NCBI GenBank assembly: GCA_001600455.1
Contig: BCKC01000005.1
Location: 1,736,001-1,800,000 of the forward strand
DNA from: Endocalyx cinctus
Lineage: Eukaryota; Ascomycota; Sordariomycetes; Amphisphaeriales; Apiosporaceae
DNA length: 64,000 bases
Direction of reading: 5' to 3'
A program made the translations under genes and the position numbers. The notes under the pieces were generated by a model. That model had not been told where the DNA came from, made no database searches, and saw only the letters and a program-made list of their open reading frames with translations. The first letter of the stretch is position 1. Each line of letters opens with the position of its first letter. Shown piece after piece: positions 12,001 through 24,044 of this stretch.

Positions 12001-13477
12001 CATGTGAATAACCAAGTTACCACCTAATTCCATGAATGTAGAGTTTACAGAGAATTCTTCGATACGTTACCCCGTACTAGGTAGGTATTCGTATGCTGCT
12101 ACTAATATATTAAGTATGCTTTACGCAGTAAAACAGAGAATAGCATCCAGTGTAGCGGTGACAGGTAGGTATCTATATCTATATCTATATACCTAGGTAG
12201 TATTGTACTCCGTATTGTATTGCATTTAACTTCATGTCAAAAATGTCAAACCAGTTGACGTCTTCATTTTATCGTTGTAGCCATTCAAAGACTCTCTTAC
12301 AAGGACTACAAGGACTACAAGGACTACGGGGGCTACTTGGAAGGGTTAAGTAACGCTATTACAGGGCGTTAAGACTCCCAGACTCCTTATTAGATAGCAT
12401 TACAAGGCGTTGAAATAAAGTGGATCAATACTACCTTTAGTAGTGGATCTAATCTCCGCCCCTTTTCCATGGTTCCCAATTGGCTCTAATCCCCTGGATT
12501 AATGGGATACTTTGAGGTTTCATGCTAGGTTAAGGTACCTCTTCTTCTTCTTTTTTCCTTCTCTCCCATCAGAAAGGAAAAAGCCCTTTCTCCTTATCCT
12601 TTTCAGAAGGTTGGTTAATTATTAGGATTGATTGTAGTTTTGTACATTTCTCTTCTGCTTTGGAAATTTTGGTGATTCTTGATTTTTTTTGGTCACTTTC
12701 TGAGAGAGAACTTGTCTACATTCTCTTCTTTTACTTGATTTCCTCTTTTCTCTACACCCTCTTTTCTTCTTGACTTCAAAATTCATTGAGACTTGATTAG
12801 TTCTCTATTTTATGTTGTCGGTAATTTAATTATTCAAGGAAATCTATCTATACATTAATTTCTATTCGCCTTGATTGGTAACCCCCGAAGTTCCTGTCTC
12901 TTAATTATTCCCACCACTCTCGCACATGGAATCATCGAGACACTCGTTAATCAACTCCTTCTCCATTGCTATATCAACACGATATTTTATTTCGAACACG
13001 CCGATATATGTCTCAGCTTGAATAAACTGAAGAAGATAAAAAAACGAGACATTATCAGGAGCCGAATTTGTAGTCATTCACTTAACCTTGTCTCTCACTA
13101 CGTATTCATTTAATTAATGGACTCGAAGTTTACTACACCCCCAATCGACATTCTGATACAGTTCATGTAGCGGATGGATAGAGAAAAGAAGAATCGCATC
13201 AACGAAACAGAAATAATCAGGTAACCGATTCATCAATTAATTAATTGGTTGAATTAATTTGAATTTGGTTTAAAAGTGGTGGCATTTTGAATCGATATTA
13301 TATTTTGTCGAGGGCACTGGCTTATCGCGAGACATTACGCCTCAATTCCTCCCGTCTCTTCCTCCGTGGCGTCAAAATCCTTCACGTCTACGTATTGTTT
13401 CCTTCTTTGTTTGAAAGAGGACACTAGCCTCGCTTCCCACTTTTTTTCAACTACCACAACCATTTTTAAATATTACC
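9019..13477. other. 4.5 kb intergenic region without a gene
   Basis: AT-rich throughout. The region holds TAGGTA-type tracts near 12070-12200, a short tandem repeat at 12298-12327, a T21 run near 10861, and a pyrimidine-rich block at about 12540-12780 that is typical of a fungal promoter and leader for the Spa2 gene downstream. Open frames (for example 10425-10730) are low complexity and unconvincing. No tRNA-like clover or B box was found by eye. Confidence 0.55.
12298..12327. repeat. 9-bp tandem repeat, about 3 copies
   Basis: The unit TACAAGGAC occurs three times in a row and then degrades into a TACGGGGGC remnant. It is intergenic, with no visible function. Confidence 0.75.
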
Positions 13478-16267
13478 ATGAATACACGAAATGCGCCCCT
13501 CTCACCTGTATCTATAGGTGGCAGCGAATGGTCGGGCATTTCTAAATATCCAAACGGCGACGGCCCTTATCCGACAAACAATCGCGGTCTCATTTCGCCT
13601 CCCGATTCTGGCGGCGGCAACGGCAACATGAACGGTTTTCCCGGTCCTAGAAGCGTTGGCGGGCCTTCGCCGCCCCCTTCGATCGGTCGTTCCAGTACAT
13701 ACGCTAGATCCGAGAGCGGCAGAAGTATAAACATGCGAGAAGATACCGAGGCCGTCCTAGGAGAACATTACATCGCACTAAAGAGATACCTAGCTTCGAC
13801 ATCAAAAGATGGAAGGGCAAACCCACCACCGAATAGAGCACGTGATAAATTGCTCCGACTCTCTTCTGTTCAATTCCTAGAATTATCTACCGACGTTTTC
13901 GATGAATTAATGCGCCGACAAGCCCCGAGGCCACCCCCGGGTGCCCCTCGTAATGCCGGTCCACCACCTTACCTGCTTCCCGAAGAAAACTTCCACCCAA
14001 AGCGTAATCAAGCACGTCAGAAGCTATCGACTCTTGGCATGCCTCGGTTTAGGGACTTGGCTACAGATGTCTTCTGCGAATTAGAAAGACGTATCCCTCG
14101 GTTTATCGCTAATGAAAATCCTCGAGGAAGCGGAATGATGCCACCGAGCCGCACCGGAACTCCTGTAAATGGCATGGGAGGCCCTCGCGGACCGCCTAAC
14201 CGCATGCGCAGACCGTCCGATGCTAGTTCGATACGCTCAGCTGCGGGCCCACCTAGAATCAATAGCGACTACCCTCCCCCTCCTTCTCCGGGCATGCCTA
14301 GCGGTGGCTTTGACCGACCTCAACCCCGACAATTTCAGAGTAATACGATTGTTCCGAACAAGAGTACTATGGTGGAAGAAGACGATGATGGCACCGGATC
14401 AAACGACGAGAATGATGCATTTGGATTGGACAAACGAGACAGCAAAAGAAGCGCCGGCTCCGGCTCAGAAGTAAGTTTGATACGAAACGTCGCGGTATAA
14501 ACTTAGGTGGCTAACAATTATATTTAGACCGATAAAAAACTCATTGATGATTACCAGAATCAAGTACGGGACCTTCGGGAAAAGTTGGATGGCATGGAAG
14601 ATCAATTGAAGAAGAAGGAAGATGAACTCAACAACGTGATGGATGCGGAACGTACACGCGCCTCAGCTCTGAATCTCGAGAAAAAAGAATGGGATGATTT
14701 AAGATCAGATCTAGAAAACAAACTCGCTGATGCTCAGAGCTTGAATGATTCGATGCGAAATGAACTCGGCCGAATAAGGGACGAACACGCGATGGAGACG
14801 GAGAAGCTCCAAGAAGAGCTTGAAGTAGCTCGGCAGAGCAGTAACAGAGGACCAGCGGATTCCGATCTTGCGAGAGAGAATGAAGATCTTCGAATGGCTC
14901 TTGACGAGCAGCAGCAAGTAACCGAAAATGCCCGTCTGGAGGCGCGACAGTTCCTCCAAGAAATGAAGGCTCTTACCGAACAGCATAGTCCTTCATGGGA
15001 ACGACAGTCTGAGTTAGAGAAGACGGTTCAGCAGCTAGAGCAAGAAGTACGAGATTGGAGAAACCGGTACTCTCGCACAAAAACTCAGCTCCGCCACATG
15101 CGGGCTTCTTCCGTGGTTCTAACGATGGAACAAAATGCTTCTAAATACGTTCGAGACAAGGGCTTCCTGGCAGACGATGGACTTGTTAAGGACATTCACG
15201 TCACGAAATTCCAGGTTTCGATTGATGAATTGTTGCGCCGTGCTCGAACGGATGAGCCGGACAAAGTGATCGACTCTATGAAATCGGTCGTCGTCGCCGT
15301 TCGACGCATTACTAAGGATATCGAAGACTCTCGGCAAACTGACGAAGACTTGATTCGCCAGCATCAGAAGCTGAAGAGCCGCGTATCTGCCACAGCAAAC
15401 AACTTAATCACCGCCTCAAAGAACTTCGCCTCTTCCGCTGGAATATCACCCGTTTCTCTACTTGATGCCGCCGCTTCTCACCTAGTTGCGGCTCTAGTAG
15501 AGCTATTACGGGTGTTTAAGATTCGCGTCACTCCCGCCGACGAGCTCGAAGAAGATGACGATGGCTCTATAACGCCGGTCGACTCAGCAGCATTCTTTTC
15601 CAACCGTACCACCACGACCCAACCACCTGATGGATACGGAACTCTAGCAGATGCTTCCCTCGCCCCACCCGCACCATTCCAAGGTCTCCGAGCTGGACTA
15701 CGTGATAGTGCCAACTCGTCAGCTTACAGCCCAGTCAGTTCACCTCGAGAATCCGAGCAGTATGGCCGCAACGGTCCATCGAATGGAATGGGAGGAATGG
15801 GCTATGGAGGGCTTAACAAAGGCCTTCCAGCAGCGCCGAACGGATACGGAGCTCAGGATACCAAGAACGAAGATCTCAAGATCTACCTAGAGGACCAGAC
15901 AGCCATCTTGGTGCAGACCATTCAGGGGCTGGTCGGCTCTATTCGCGGCGACGCTCCGATCCAGAAGATTAACGATGAGATCGCATCGATCGTCGATGTT
16001 GTGGGGGCTGTAATTGAAGAGACGGAAGCAGCTGGCAACGGTGGCGAAGCTGTGCGACGCCTAGCTTCCTGCCGTGACCGTCTCCTCGAAGCCGGCGACC
16101 GCGGTAACGACCTCGCGGCTCGTGGAATGGGAGAGAACGACCGAGACTGGCGCATGTGGACGCAGACACTACCCCCCATCGCGTTTGAGATCGCGCGCGA
16201 GACTAAGGAACTGGTGCAGCGGATCGACCGCATGGTCATGTCTCCCGTCGGCGAGGATTTTTCCTAG
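13478..16267 (+). CDS. spa2: polarisome scaffold Spa2
   Basis: Two exons, 13478-14470 and 14528-16267, join in phase to give 910 residues. Two Spa2-homology (SHD/GIT) repeats lie at about 118-147 and 178-207, each with the ARxKLxxLxxxxFxxLxTDVFxELxRR pattern. A Pro-rich linker, a long coiled coil (about 340-540, rich in KLEEEL-type heptads) and a C-terminal helical domain beginning near the FLADDGLVKD segment follow. Spa2 gathers formin, Bud6, Pea2-type and MAP-kinase components at hyphal tips and septa. The domain order and length are those of filamentous-fungal Spa2. The single intron separates the SHD region from the coiled coil. The upstream pyrimidine-rich DNA probably contains the promoter. 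Confidence 0.93.
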
Positions 16268-17753
16268 AAGCATAATGACTACCATAAATAGATATACTTT
16301 GGTGGCTTGTTGATATATATATTTACACACATATTTTATTATTTTTTATTTTCCCTTCCACCTTCATCATGGCCACATTTAGACGACCCCTACTTGCAAT
16401 ATTTAGGGTTGCTACGTTAATCATAACGAGATACCCCTATTCCCTCGAAATCCAGTTCTTCACGAAAGCATACAGCATCAGTGGGGAAGGCATTATTTCG
16501 TCTTTTTACTTTTTTTTTTTACTTCTTTTTTTCTTCTATAATACCTACCTCCAGGTTTTCTCGTTTCCTTGCCTCGGACGGTTGTTATAGCCGAGGAAGG
16601 AGGCGGTGAAAGGATCAACAAACTTGAAACGCGCAAAGGGAACTGGGAGGGAAACAGGGACAATGTGGGATAAACGAAGGAAGTCCAAGAGAGACAGAGA
16701 GGGAGAAATCAACCAGTACCTGCTCATTGTATTTACGAAAGAAAGCAATCATAGGCTCGCTTTCGAGTCCTCGTAACTATGAAAGAATCCATGCGAAACT
16801 TTGTGTCTTTTTTTTTCCCCCCCACGAAAGACGCTTTCTTGTCTATACAGCTGCCTTGTTTCAAGTCGTTAGTGTTTCGCTCATGATGGTATTTGATGTT
16901 TCGGCCCTAACTGGAAGAGGGTCTTGTTTGATGGCCAATGGTATGATATGATGATGATAGAATTAGGGAGGAAATAGATTCAGTTTCCAGTGGGTGTTTC
17001 CAATAATGAAATGTTTATTCAATTGTTATATCTGATCATATGCTACGGTGAAACGTGTACGTGCTTAAATATAAACTATAAACTTGAGAAGACCCGATCA
17101 GTGGAGACGGTATAATCAGTTGAAACCGAAAGTGTTTATTCACATTCAAATCTAAAAACGAGAGTCGAAGGTTTCTAAGTAACCATAGAGTGCACTGAGC
17201 GTCCTATCTAAATTCCTATTCTACATTTCTCATTTTTCCCGTTCCCTGGATATTTTTTTTCCCCCTTCATATGGAAAGCACCGAGTCCTGAGACTGTTTC
17301 CGAGTGCGTCGCCCCCTGTATCTATCATTGTTGATATACATTTTATATTGTGCCGTGGTACCCTTTTTCTCCGACCGATAAATCACACCTGTCCCTTTCC
17401 AGCTAATATATTTCAATTTTTCGTGACGTCGTAAAATAATGAACCCTCCTCCTGCCCCTATCGTAGGCCGTGATGTAAATTTGTATGTCCCATATAAACG
17501 AGAGTAGAAATTGTTGTTGGTGGAAGATTGTAACAAGGAAATGGGTAACGTCTTTCGTGATCGACTGGATTCGTCAGAAAGAAACGAAAGAAAAAGAAAA
17601 GAAGATCAGCAGATTGCCTTTGCCCCCTTTTTCGGTGATCGATGGTTGGTGACTGGGTACATTGTCCTTTTTTTGTGTTTGCATATCCGCCAGCCTTTTT
17701 TTTTTTTTTTTTTTTTTTTTGCCAAAGATGTACCAAAGATACCAACCGAACGA
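16268..17753. other. 3'-3' intergenic region
   Basis: Lies between the converging Spa2 and Myb genes. AT-rich, with poly-T runs (a 24-base run ends near 17720). No coding sequence is supported; the open frame continuing through 17511-18164 is antisense to the Myb gene. Confidence 0.6.
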
Positions 17754-18521
17754 TTAGCGATATCTTTCTTTCTTCTCCCTCCCTCTGCCTCTACCCCTGC
17801 TATTCTCCTGTTCCCGCAAAGGGGACGGCGAAGAGTAAGACTCGTCGAACTGGAAGACGCCCTCAAATTCGGCCGAGGCAGAATCCGATCTCGGCCCGGA
17901 TCCGGATCCGGACCCGGACGCGGAAGACGACACCATCATAAGCGGGTGCGGAGCCCGCCAGCTTCGGCGCTCGCTCGGGGTCCGAATAGGGGCCGAAGGG
18001 TCGGTCTGCGATCGCGATCTAGACGTCGGCTTGTCCGTTGTCGTCGTCGAGGAAGCGTAAGCCGAAGGGTAAGTAGTATAGATCGACTCGTTCTCCTTCC
18101 CGTTACCTCGCTCGCTTCTATGTCCGCGAAGAGTATTACGACTATTATCGTCGTCGAACCGTAACGAACTCGCTCTAGGAATATCGTCGTAGTTCTCGGT
18201 CGTCTTCTTCTTCTTCTTCTGCGACCCGGACCCGGACTCGGATCGGGTAGGAGACAGATGCTTCTGCTCGAACTCGTCGTGCAGGCGGGGCGAGAGCTCG
18301 GCCCAGCGACGACGGCACGCGGCGGCGTCCCGGCTCCAGATCAGGCGCGCGACGGCTTCCCACTGGTCCACGCCGTGCCGGGACACGGCGGTCGTGAGGA
18401 TCTGGTCTTCGATTTCGGACCATCGCTGAAAGGCTGCTTGGCCTCCCGGCTGGTGGGACGAGGAGGAGGAGCCGGAGTTGCCGTAGCTTCGCGACATCTT
18501 GGATGATGATAGTGATGATGG

Positions 18522-18564
<43 letters not shown>

Positions 18565-18647
18565 AAGAGGTAAACGTGGTCAACAATGTACTTGGACGGG
18601 AAGCGGGGATGGCGGGGTTCATGGTAGAGAGCTTCTGATGAGTCCAA
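17754..18647 (-). CDS. single-repeat Myb/SANT DNA-binding protein
   Basis: A single frame of 297 codons. One Myb repeat lies at about residues 73-118, with tryptophans at 76, 96 and 115 spaced as in Myb helices, and a CRRRW recognition helix. This predicts nuclear DNA binding, and the gene may encode a transcription factor. The rest is Ser-rich and basic, ending in an Arg/Gly-rich tail. The true start is uncertain. The first ATG (18647) puts a serine run encoded by a GAT microsatellite into the N-terminus, whereas the ATG at 18497 (residue 51) starts just before the Myb domain and avoids the microsatellite. The second start seems more likely. No orthologue name is recognised. Confidence 0.65.
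18523..18564. repeat. (GAT)14 microsatellite
   Basis: Fourteen uninterrupted GAT units, with imperfect copies on the left. On the minus strand they read as serine codons in the Myb frame. They lie between the two candidate start codons of that gene, so the tract is either coding or leader. Confidence 0.9.
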
Positions 18648-21465
18648 AGTAGGATTGTATTGGAAATAACAGTAAATATGTTGTTGTTTGTTTAAGCGGA
18701 GAGGAGACGGGTCGATCGAGAACTGTCTAGTTTAAGTAGTAGATAGAGATGGCTGGTAATAAACTCGACGGAGGAGGAAGTAAATATATAGCTTGTGGCA
18801 TTGATTCACTACTACTAAACGTGTAAGCCCATCCCAGTAATAAAGAATCATTTTTGTCTGAATGAAAAGTCAACGACATTTGACACTTGTTTTTTTCCTT
18901 CCTTTTTTTTTCCTTCGTAGTTGTTGATCGGTGACCACGTGGACTTGAGTCACGATACCCTCTATTCTAAGGTTCTAAAAGAATTCTTAATTTTTTTTTT
19001 TTTTCAGTCTCTTTTCTACCCAATCCGAAATCGCGGTCTGTTCGAGATGTGATCCTGCAGTTGCCATGTTCATTCACCTTGACAAAAGTTTAATTTTTTA
19101 CCTTGCAAGCGCGTAATACGGTGGATCGTACCGGAAACGTCACAGTTCACTGCCACCGCCAAACCCATTGGACTCCGCTGTTCGTGGGAGATTTATTGGC
19201 AACTGCTTGGTTGTTTTTTTATATTCCCTGTTAGATACTCACCCGGTAGTGGCCTCATTCTTGTTCTTGTTCTCGTTCCTCATCCTATCNTACNACTTTC
19301 CAAATCTTTTTTTTTTTTTTTTTTTTTTTTGAATAAGACACGATGACGCAGATGGGAGAAGTAGTAGGATATAGTCTGAATATTTGTTTNTTGTCAGTGC
19401 CATCAAAGTCCGGCATCGGCTTAAGATAAGGAAGTCTTCTCGACTACACAAGATTAAACCAGCGTCGAAAAAAATATATATGAAAGATTCACAATGGGCT
19501 AAATTCTAGAGGTTAGTGAATGTCTGATAATTTGACTCTTAGGAAAATTCAAGTTTTGTGAAGTTTACTTAGATTCACATATATGGTTACGATGTAGGGA
19601 TGGAAGTTGGATAGGTATCAACTACCTAATACTGTGAATACTGTACGTTACCTAAAATCGGGTATGTTCGTCAGGTAGATACGCATGTTTTACCTTGTTA
19701 TGAACTGTCACGGTTGGGTAATAAATAGGTCCGTGAGCGCAATGTGTACAGAAAGTTGCGGTAAAAGATTTGTTTTTTTTTTCTCTCTTCTTGATTTTGT
19801 GGAAGGGTATCTTTTATCTTCCAATATTTGGATATTGGACTCAGCCGTATTAATAATTATTCAAAAAGATTACGTGTGCCTCGTAGGAAACATGAGACTC
19901 ACTGCATTACTCTTAAATCGAAGCTTACATATGCATATATTGGATTACTACCTACTTACTAAGTACTTAAGTCCAACAAATAACCTTGGAACTTTCATCT
20001 TTACATACAGACATGTGCAGACATGTGCAGACACGCAGAGAGAGATTAATATAAGGTACAATAGAGGGTTAATGTACCCCATAGCGTCACTAATAACTTA
20101 GCGCTGCAGTTACAGATAGTGGATAATCTCACTAAAAGTCACCTGTTCATGAACTACTGTAACCCTTAAGGTTAGTACAAGGAACAAAGGGGTAGCCTTA
20201 TCTTTGTAGCCTAAAATAAGGATAAGACGAGAGGGTATTACTTACTCCGTACTTATTTAAGCATACTTAAGCATATTTAAGTGCTTAAATAAGTACGAAA
20301 TAGTTACTCCCTACATCATCTTTCCATCATCTAACTCTGCCAGTTAGTCAGTCTGATTATACACAGTCATCTGCTTCTTTTCTTCTCAATCATCTTTTTA
20401 AATCATTTTCAAGTAAAATATAATTTCGTCAAATATCTTACATGTCTTAGATCTTGGTGTAGTATGGCGCATCGTATTATATACTACTATATCTACACTA
20501 CATAGTACTTCAAGGAGCAGGGTAGGAGCTCTTACATCCTGGCCTGTCACCAATATTCAGCCGCATGCACCATCTCATCTCCACGACATCTCTAGCTTCA
20601 AAACTACGCTATACGTACTAAGTTCGTCGATCCTGTCGTTGATATTGTCTGACTCTTACTATACTACGGAAACGATGCCACGATTCTTTACTTATATGCT
20701 AGTGACAATAAAATGACCCATCATAAATATAGGATTCTAGGTATACAACCAGGGCCTCGGTAGCTGCAGTAGAGTCGCACCTATTAGCCCGTATCTTTGA
20801 ATCTTTCCCCGTAACTCGCTAGGTCACTATTCTAACTCAGGTACTTCTCGGATACCGATGGGCTTGGCGAGCTAGCTGCGATGATCATCATCCATCTTCA
20901 TGATAGCTAGTATACATATTATTGCTTCCATTAGCTACCACCTCCCTCATCTCATGGATTGGCGCCGAATCTGCCTCGCTGCCTCACCAACCCACATTCT
21001 CCTGAAGCAGCCAACTAGTACCTATACCTATGCTAGGATCAGGCATCTTAGTGCAATACAACATGTCGCTATCCGTGAAGGCTTCATCTCTCTCTAAGAT
21101 CTCTTTCCAAGCTGCGTCATAGGTGGCTCCAGATTGTCTCGCACTAACATTATTAGCCCTGGCATAGGTATAGAAGTATATACTCTGCGTTCAAATTGTG
21201 GGCGTAGCTTCCTACTTCATTCTAGCCGGAAATAAAAACTGGTCAAGTTTCACCGGACGCCTCCTCATTTCAACAGGTAAACGCGGTTCATATGAATCCA
21301 TCGCGTTCGAGAGATGTGCCCAGCTAAGCCTTTTCTTCCTTTATTAACCTGATGATTGTAACGTGAAGTATAAAATAAGCTCTTTAACTTGAAATACTTG
21401 TTTTGTTTTCCTGCATTTCCTTGAACGTTATCCTCCTTCTAATCACAAACCTATTACTCTCCATA
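18648..21465. other. 2.8 kb intergenic region with an inverted repeat
   Basis: Divergent upstream DNA for the Myb and MARVEL genes. It is AT-rich, has N bases at 19290, 19294 and 19390, a long T-run near 19309-19330 and the hairpin-forming repeat at 20249-20296. The 138-codon open frame at 19685-20101 has random-looking composition and no fungal codon bias, so it was not called. The 20500-21130 stretch is less AT-rich but shows no continuous coding frame. Confidence 0.5.
20249..20296. repeat. perfect 15-bp inverted repeat with 18-base loop
   Basis: Arm GTACTTATTTAAGCA at 20249-20263 is exactly reverse-complemented at 20282-20296. The loop itself repeats the TACTTAAGCATA motif. Such a palindrome could be a transposon-end relic, a cruciform or part of a non-coding hairpin; nothing further is visible. 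Confidence 0.8.
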
Positions 21466-22488
21466 ATGGCTACGCAATACTCCAGTGAGCGAGTTGCCGG
21501 GAAAGAGCATATACCTCTTGAACCGAAAGGCTTCATAGCTGTTCGTATCATCCAATTAGTCATCGCCATCGTTTGCTTGGGTCTGTCGGCATATGGTGTC
21601 TCCGTCTTGGCCTTTGCTGGTGATTCCTTGCTTCTAGCTTCCGTTGAGTAACCCCTTCTTTTCTGTATGGAAATTCCGCATGTACCGACTAACCATGGAG
21701 CTGTGATAATAGAGCATATTTACCATCATTTCCACCGTATACTGCCTAGTCGCTCACTTTGGCCCGCCCGCTGCCTATAACTATTGGGCCATTCTTGCGC
21801 TCGATATCTTCCTCGTAATTTTCTGGTTGATATCTTTCTCAATCCTAGCGGCAACTGTAGCCGCAGGGTTCTACGTATTTAGTGATTATAGTTATTATTA
21901 CAGCAGCTATTACTCCAGCTCTTACGTTGCCGCTGCTACGGTTTATGTCTCCGTGCTGGCTGCCGCAGCAGGTCTCGGTGCTCTTGAATTGTAAGTTGCC
22001 TTAATACTCGTAATACTATCTGAGTAAACCAGCGTCTAATTTAACGTAGCGTTCTACACGTCATATCTCTTTCGATTCATGGTGTCATGCTGCACCGTCA
22101 TCGCAAAGCTGGTCTCAAGTGCATGCCGGGAGCCACTACAACTCAAGACCCTGCCGTTGCCCCAGGAGCTCCCGTCGGGGGTGAAAAGATTCAGATGCAG
22201 CCGCAAAATCCGCAAAATCCGCAAGGATACCCAGCTGCTGGTGCACCTCCGCCTCAGCAGATGTATATGGGGATGCCTCCACAGGAACAGCACCAGCAGT
22301 ACCAGCAGTACCAACAGTACCAACAGTACCAACAGCCACCAACCTTTTATCCTCAACAAATACCATCTCCGTTGACTTCTCAACCTACCGGTAACTCATA
22401 TGTGCCAACCCACGATATGCAGCCAACGCCGCCTGCTCAACCCCTCTATGAAATACCCGGGGGTCAACATCAACCACCACCAAACTAG
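21466..22488 (+). CDS. four-span MARVEL-type membrane protein with QQY-rich tail
   Basis: Three exons, 21466-21642, 21713-21990 and 22050-22488, give 297 residues with all phases matching. Four hydrophobic segments are visible: near residues 22-57 (VRIIQLVIAIVCLGLSAYGV), at the start of exon 2 (IFTIISTVYCLVAHF), the block IFLVIFWLISFSILAATVAA, and the segment with VAAATVYVSVLAAAAGLGALEF that crosses intron 2. This is the arrangement of fungal MARVEL-domain proteins, which sit in the plasma membrane or vesicles and are poorly characterised. The soluble tail begins near HRHRKAGLKC and carries an imperfect QQYQQY repeat, then Pro-rich sequence. Its cytosolic placement is inferred. No gene name is assigned. 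Confidence 0.75.
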
Positions 22489-23361
22489 CGTTTGAAAATA
22501 ATACTTGACCAAGGTTCAAGATCACATATCGGATATATATTTAGTCATCGCGGCGTTTTCTATATTGGCTGGCCATGATACGAAGTATAATGGGACTACG
22601 AATTACTATAGAAAAATACAACTTTTATACACCTAGCTTCCCTCGTCTTTATGCTTGCTTAAAAATCATACTTTCAACTGATCGTGGTTAGCAAACAATA
22701 TATTATCTTAGATCCATCCAGAATCAAGGTAACGAAGGTAGATCGGGGAAAATAATGGTGTAGTTATATGTTGGATTGATTTCTGGCATTTCAGAGTTTC
22801 CAAGGGTGATTGTCTTAGATTATTGGTCTATATCACCTAATCTAGATGTGATGGTTGTCCCGTGTTCAACAATGGAATGTTGCCATTCTGACTTATACTA
22901 CCGAATCCGGTAGGCATGGTATGAAAGCATCCAATCACAGCTATGGGAGTTCCACATTCTTCTTCGAGAGCATCAAATGGATATTTCTTATTATCTTTGT
23001 TGAGATAACTAGTTTCTTTTTCTTTTTTCTTTGCTGATCTTTACATTCATTCTTTCATCCAGGGCTTGTTTTTTTTTTCTCCCCTCCTCTTTTCTCTTTT
23101 TCGTGTATTCTTTCATTGCTAGGTATCGCGTCGGTTCTACCAGCGAAAAGTCTTCAGTCTTTCCTCTCCCTCCCCTGAAGAGTAATTTCTCCTTGAAGGT
23201 TCAGATGTCTTTAGTGTGAAGCTATCTGAAGACATTACCTGATCTGGAGTCTTAAACAACAAACTCCCGATACTTTATCCTACTTCACTTGTATCGTATA
23301 ACACGACGCTCGCGTATCAAGGTGATTTGATAGTCAGTCAGAAACCTCGCGTGCATTGAAG
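22489..23361. other. intergenic region
   Basis: Moderately AT-rich, with T-rich stretches before the next gene (about 23015-23110) that look like promoter and leader. No supported gene, repeat or RNA. Confidence 0.6.
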
Positions 23362-23985
23362 ATGAGTGCTCCTGGTGGCTCGCCCGGCCAGTCCAACCAG
23401 CCCAACCAGCCCGCCCAGCCCAAAAAGTCCTACCCCCCGGCCCCCACCGCCGTAAGTGTTTCCAGCTCTTCCAGTAGCAGCAGCAGCAACAAAAGCAGCG
23501 GTAGCAACAAGAGCAGCGGCAGCAACAAGAGCAGCGGCAGCAACAAGAGCAGCGGTAGCAACAAAAGCACCGGAAGCAACAAGAGCAATGCCAGCGGCAG
23601 CAAGAAACCGGCTTTAGCGCCTCCGGCCCCCTTATATCCGCCGACGCCTCTGTCCAAGAAGACGAGCTCGCCGCCGACGACGCCCGGAAAGGGCCTGAAG
23701 CAAGGTTCGGCGGCGACACCGGCGGCGGGTCAAAATGCCCAGCAGACGCCCGCCGGTCAGGCCGCCGCCGGTCAGACCGGACTCCCTACGCCCCTTTCCA
23801 ATCAGCCTGCTAAGGCTGGGGGTGCTCCCGCTCCCTCTCCCGCCGCCGCCGGTACGAGCGCGCCTCCCGCGGGATTCGGCCCTGCTCCCGTCGGTCAGAG
23901 TCAGCCTCCTGCCAGCCCCCCGGGCTCTCCGCAGAAGCAACCGCAGCAACAGCCGCAGCAGCAACAACAACAACAACAACAGCAG

Positions 23986-24044
<59 letters not shown>

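Noticed and set aside
19685..20101. 138-codon open frame
   Set aside because: AT-rich, random residue use, no splice or family features.
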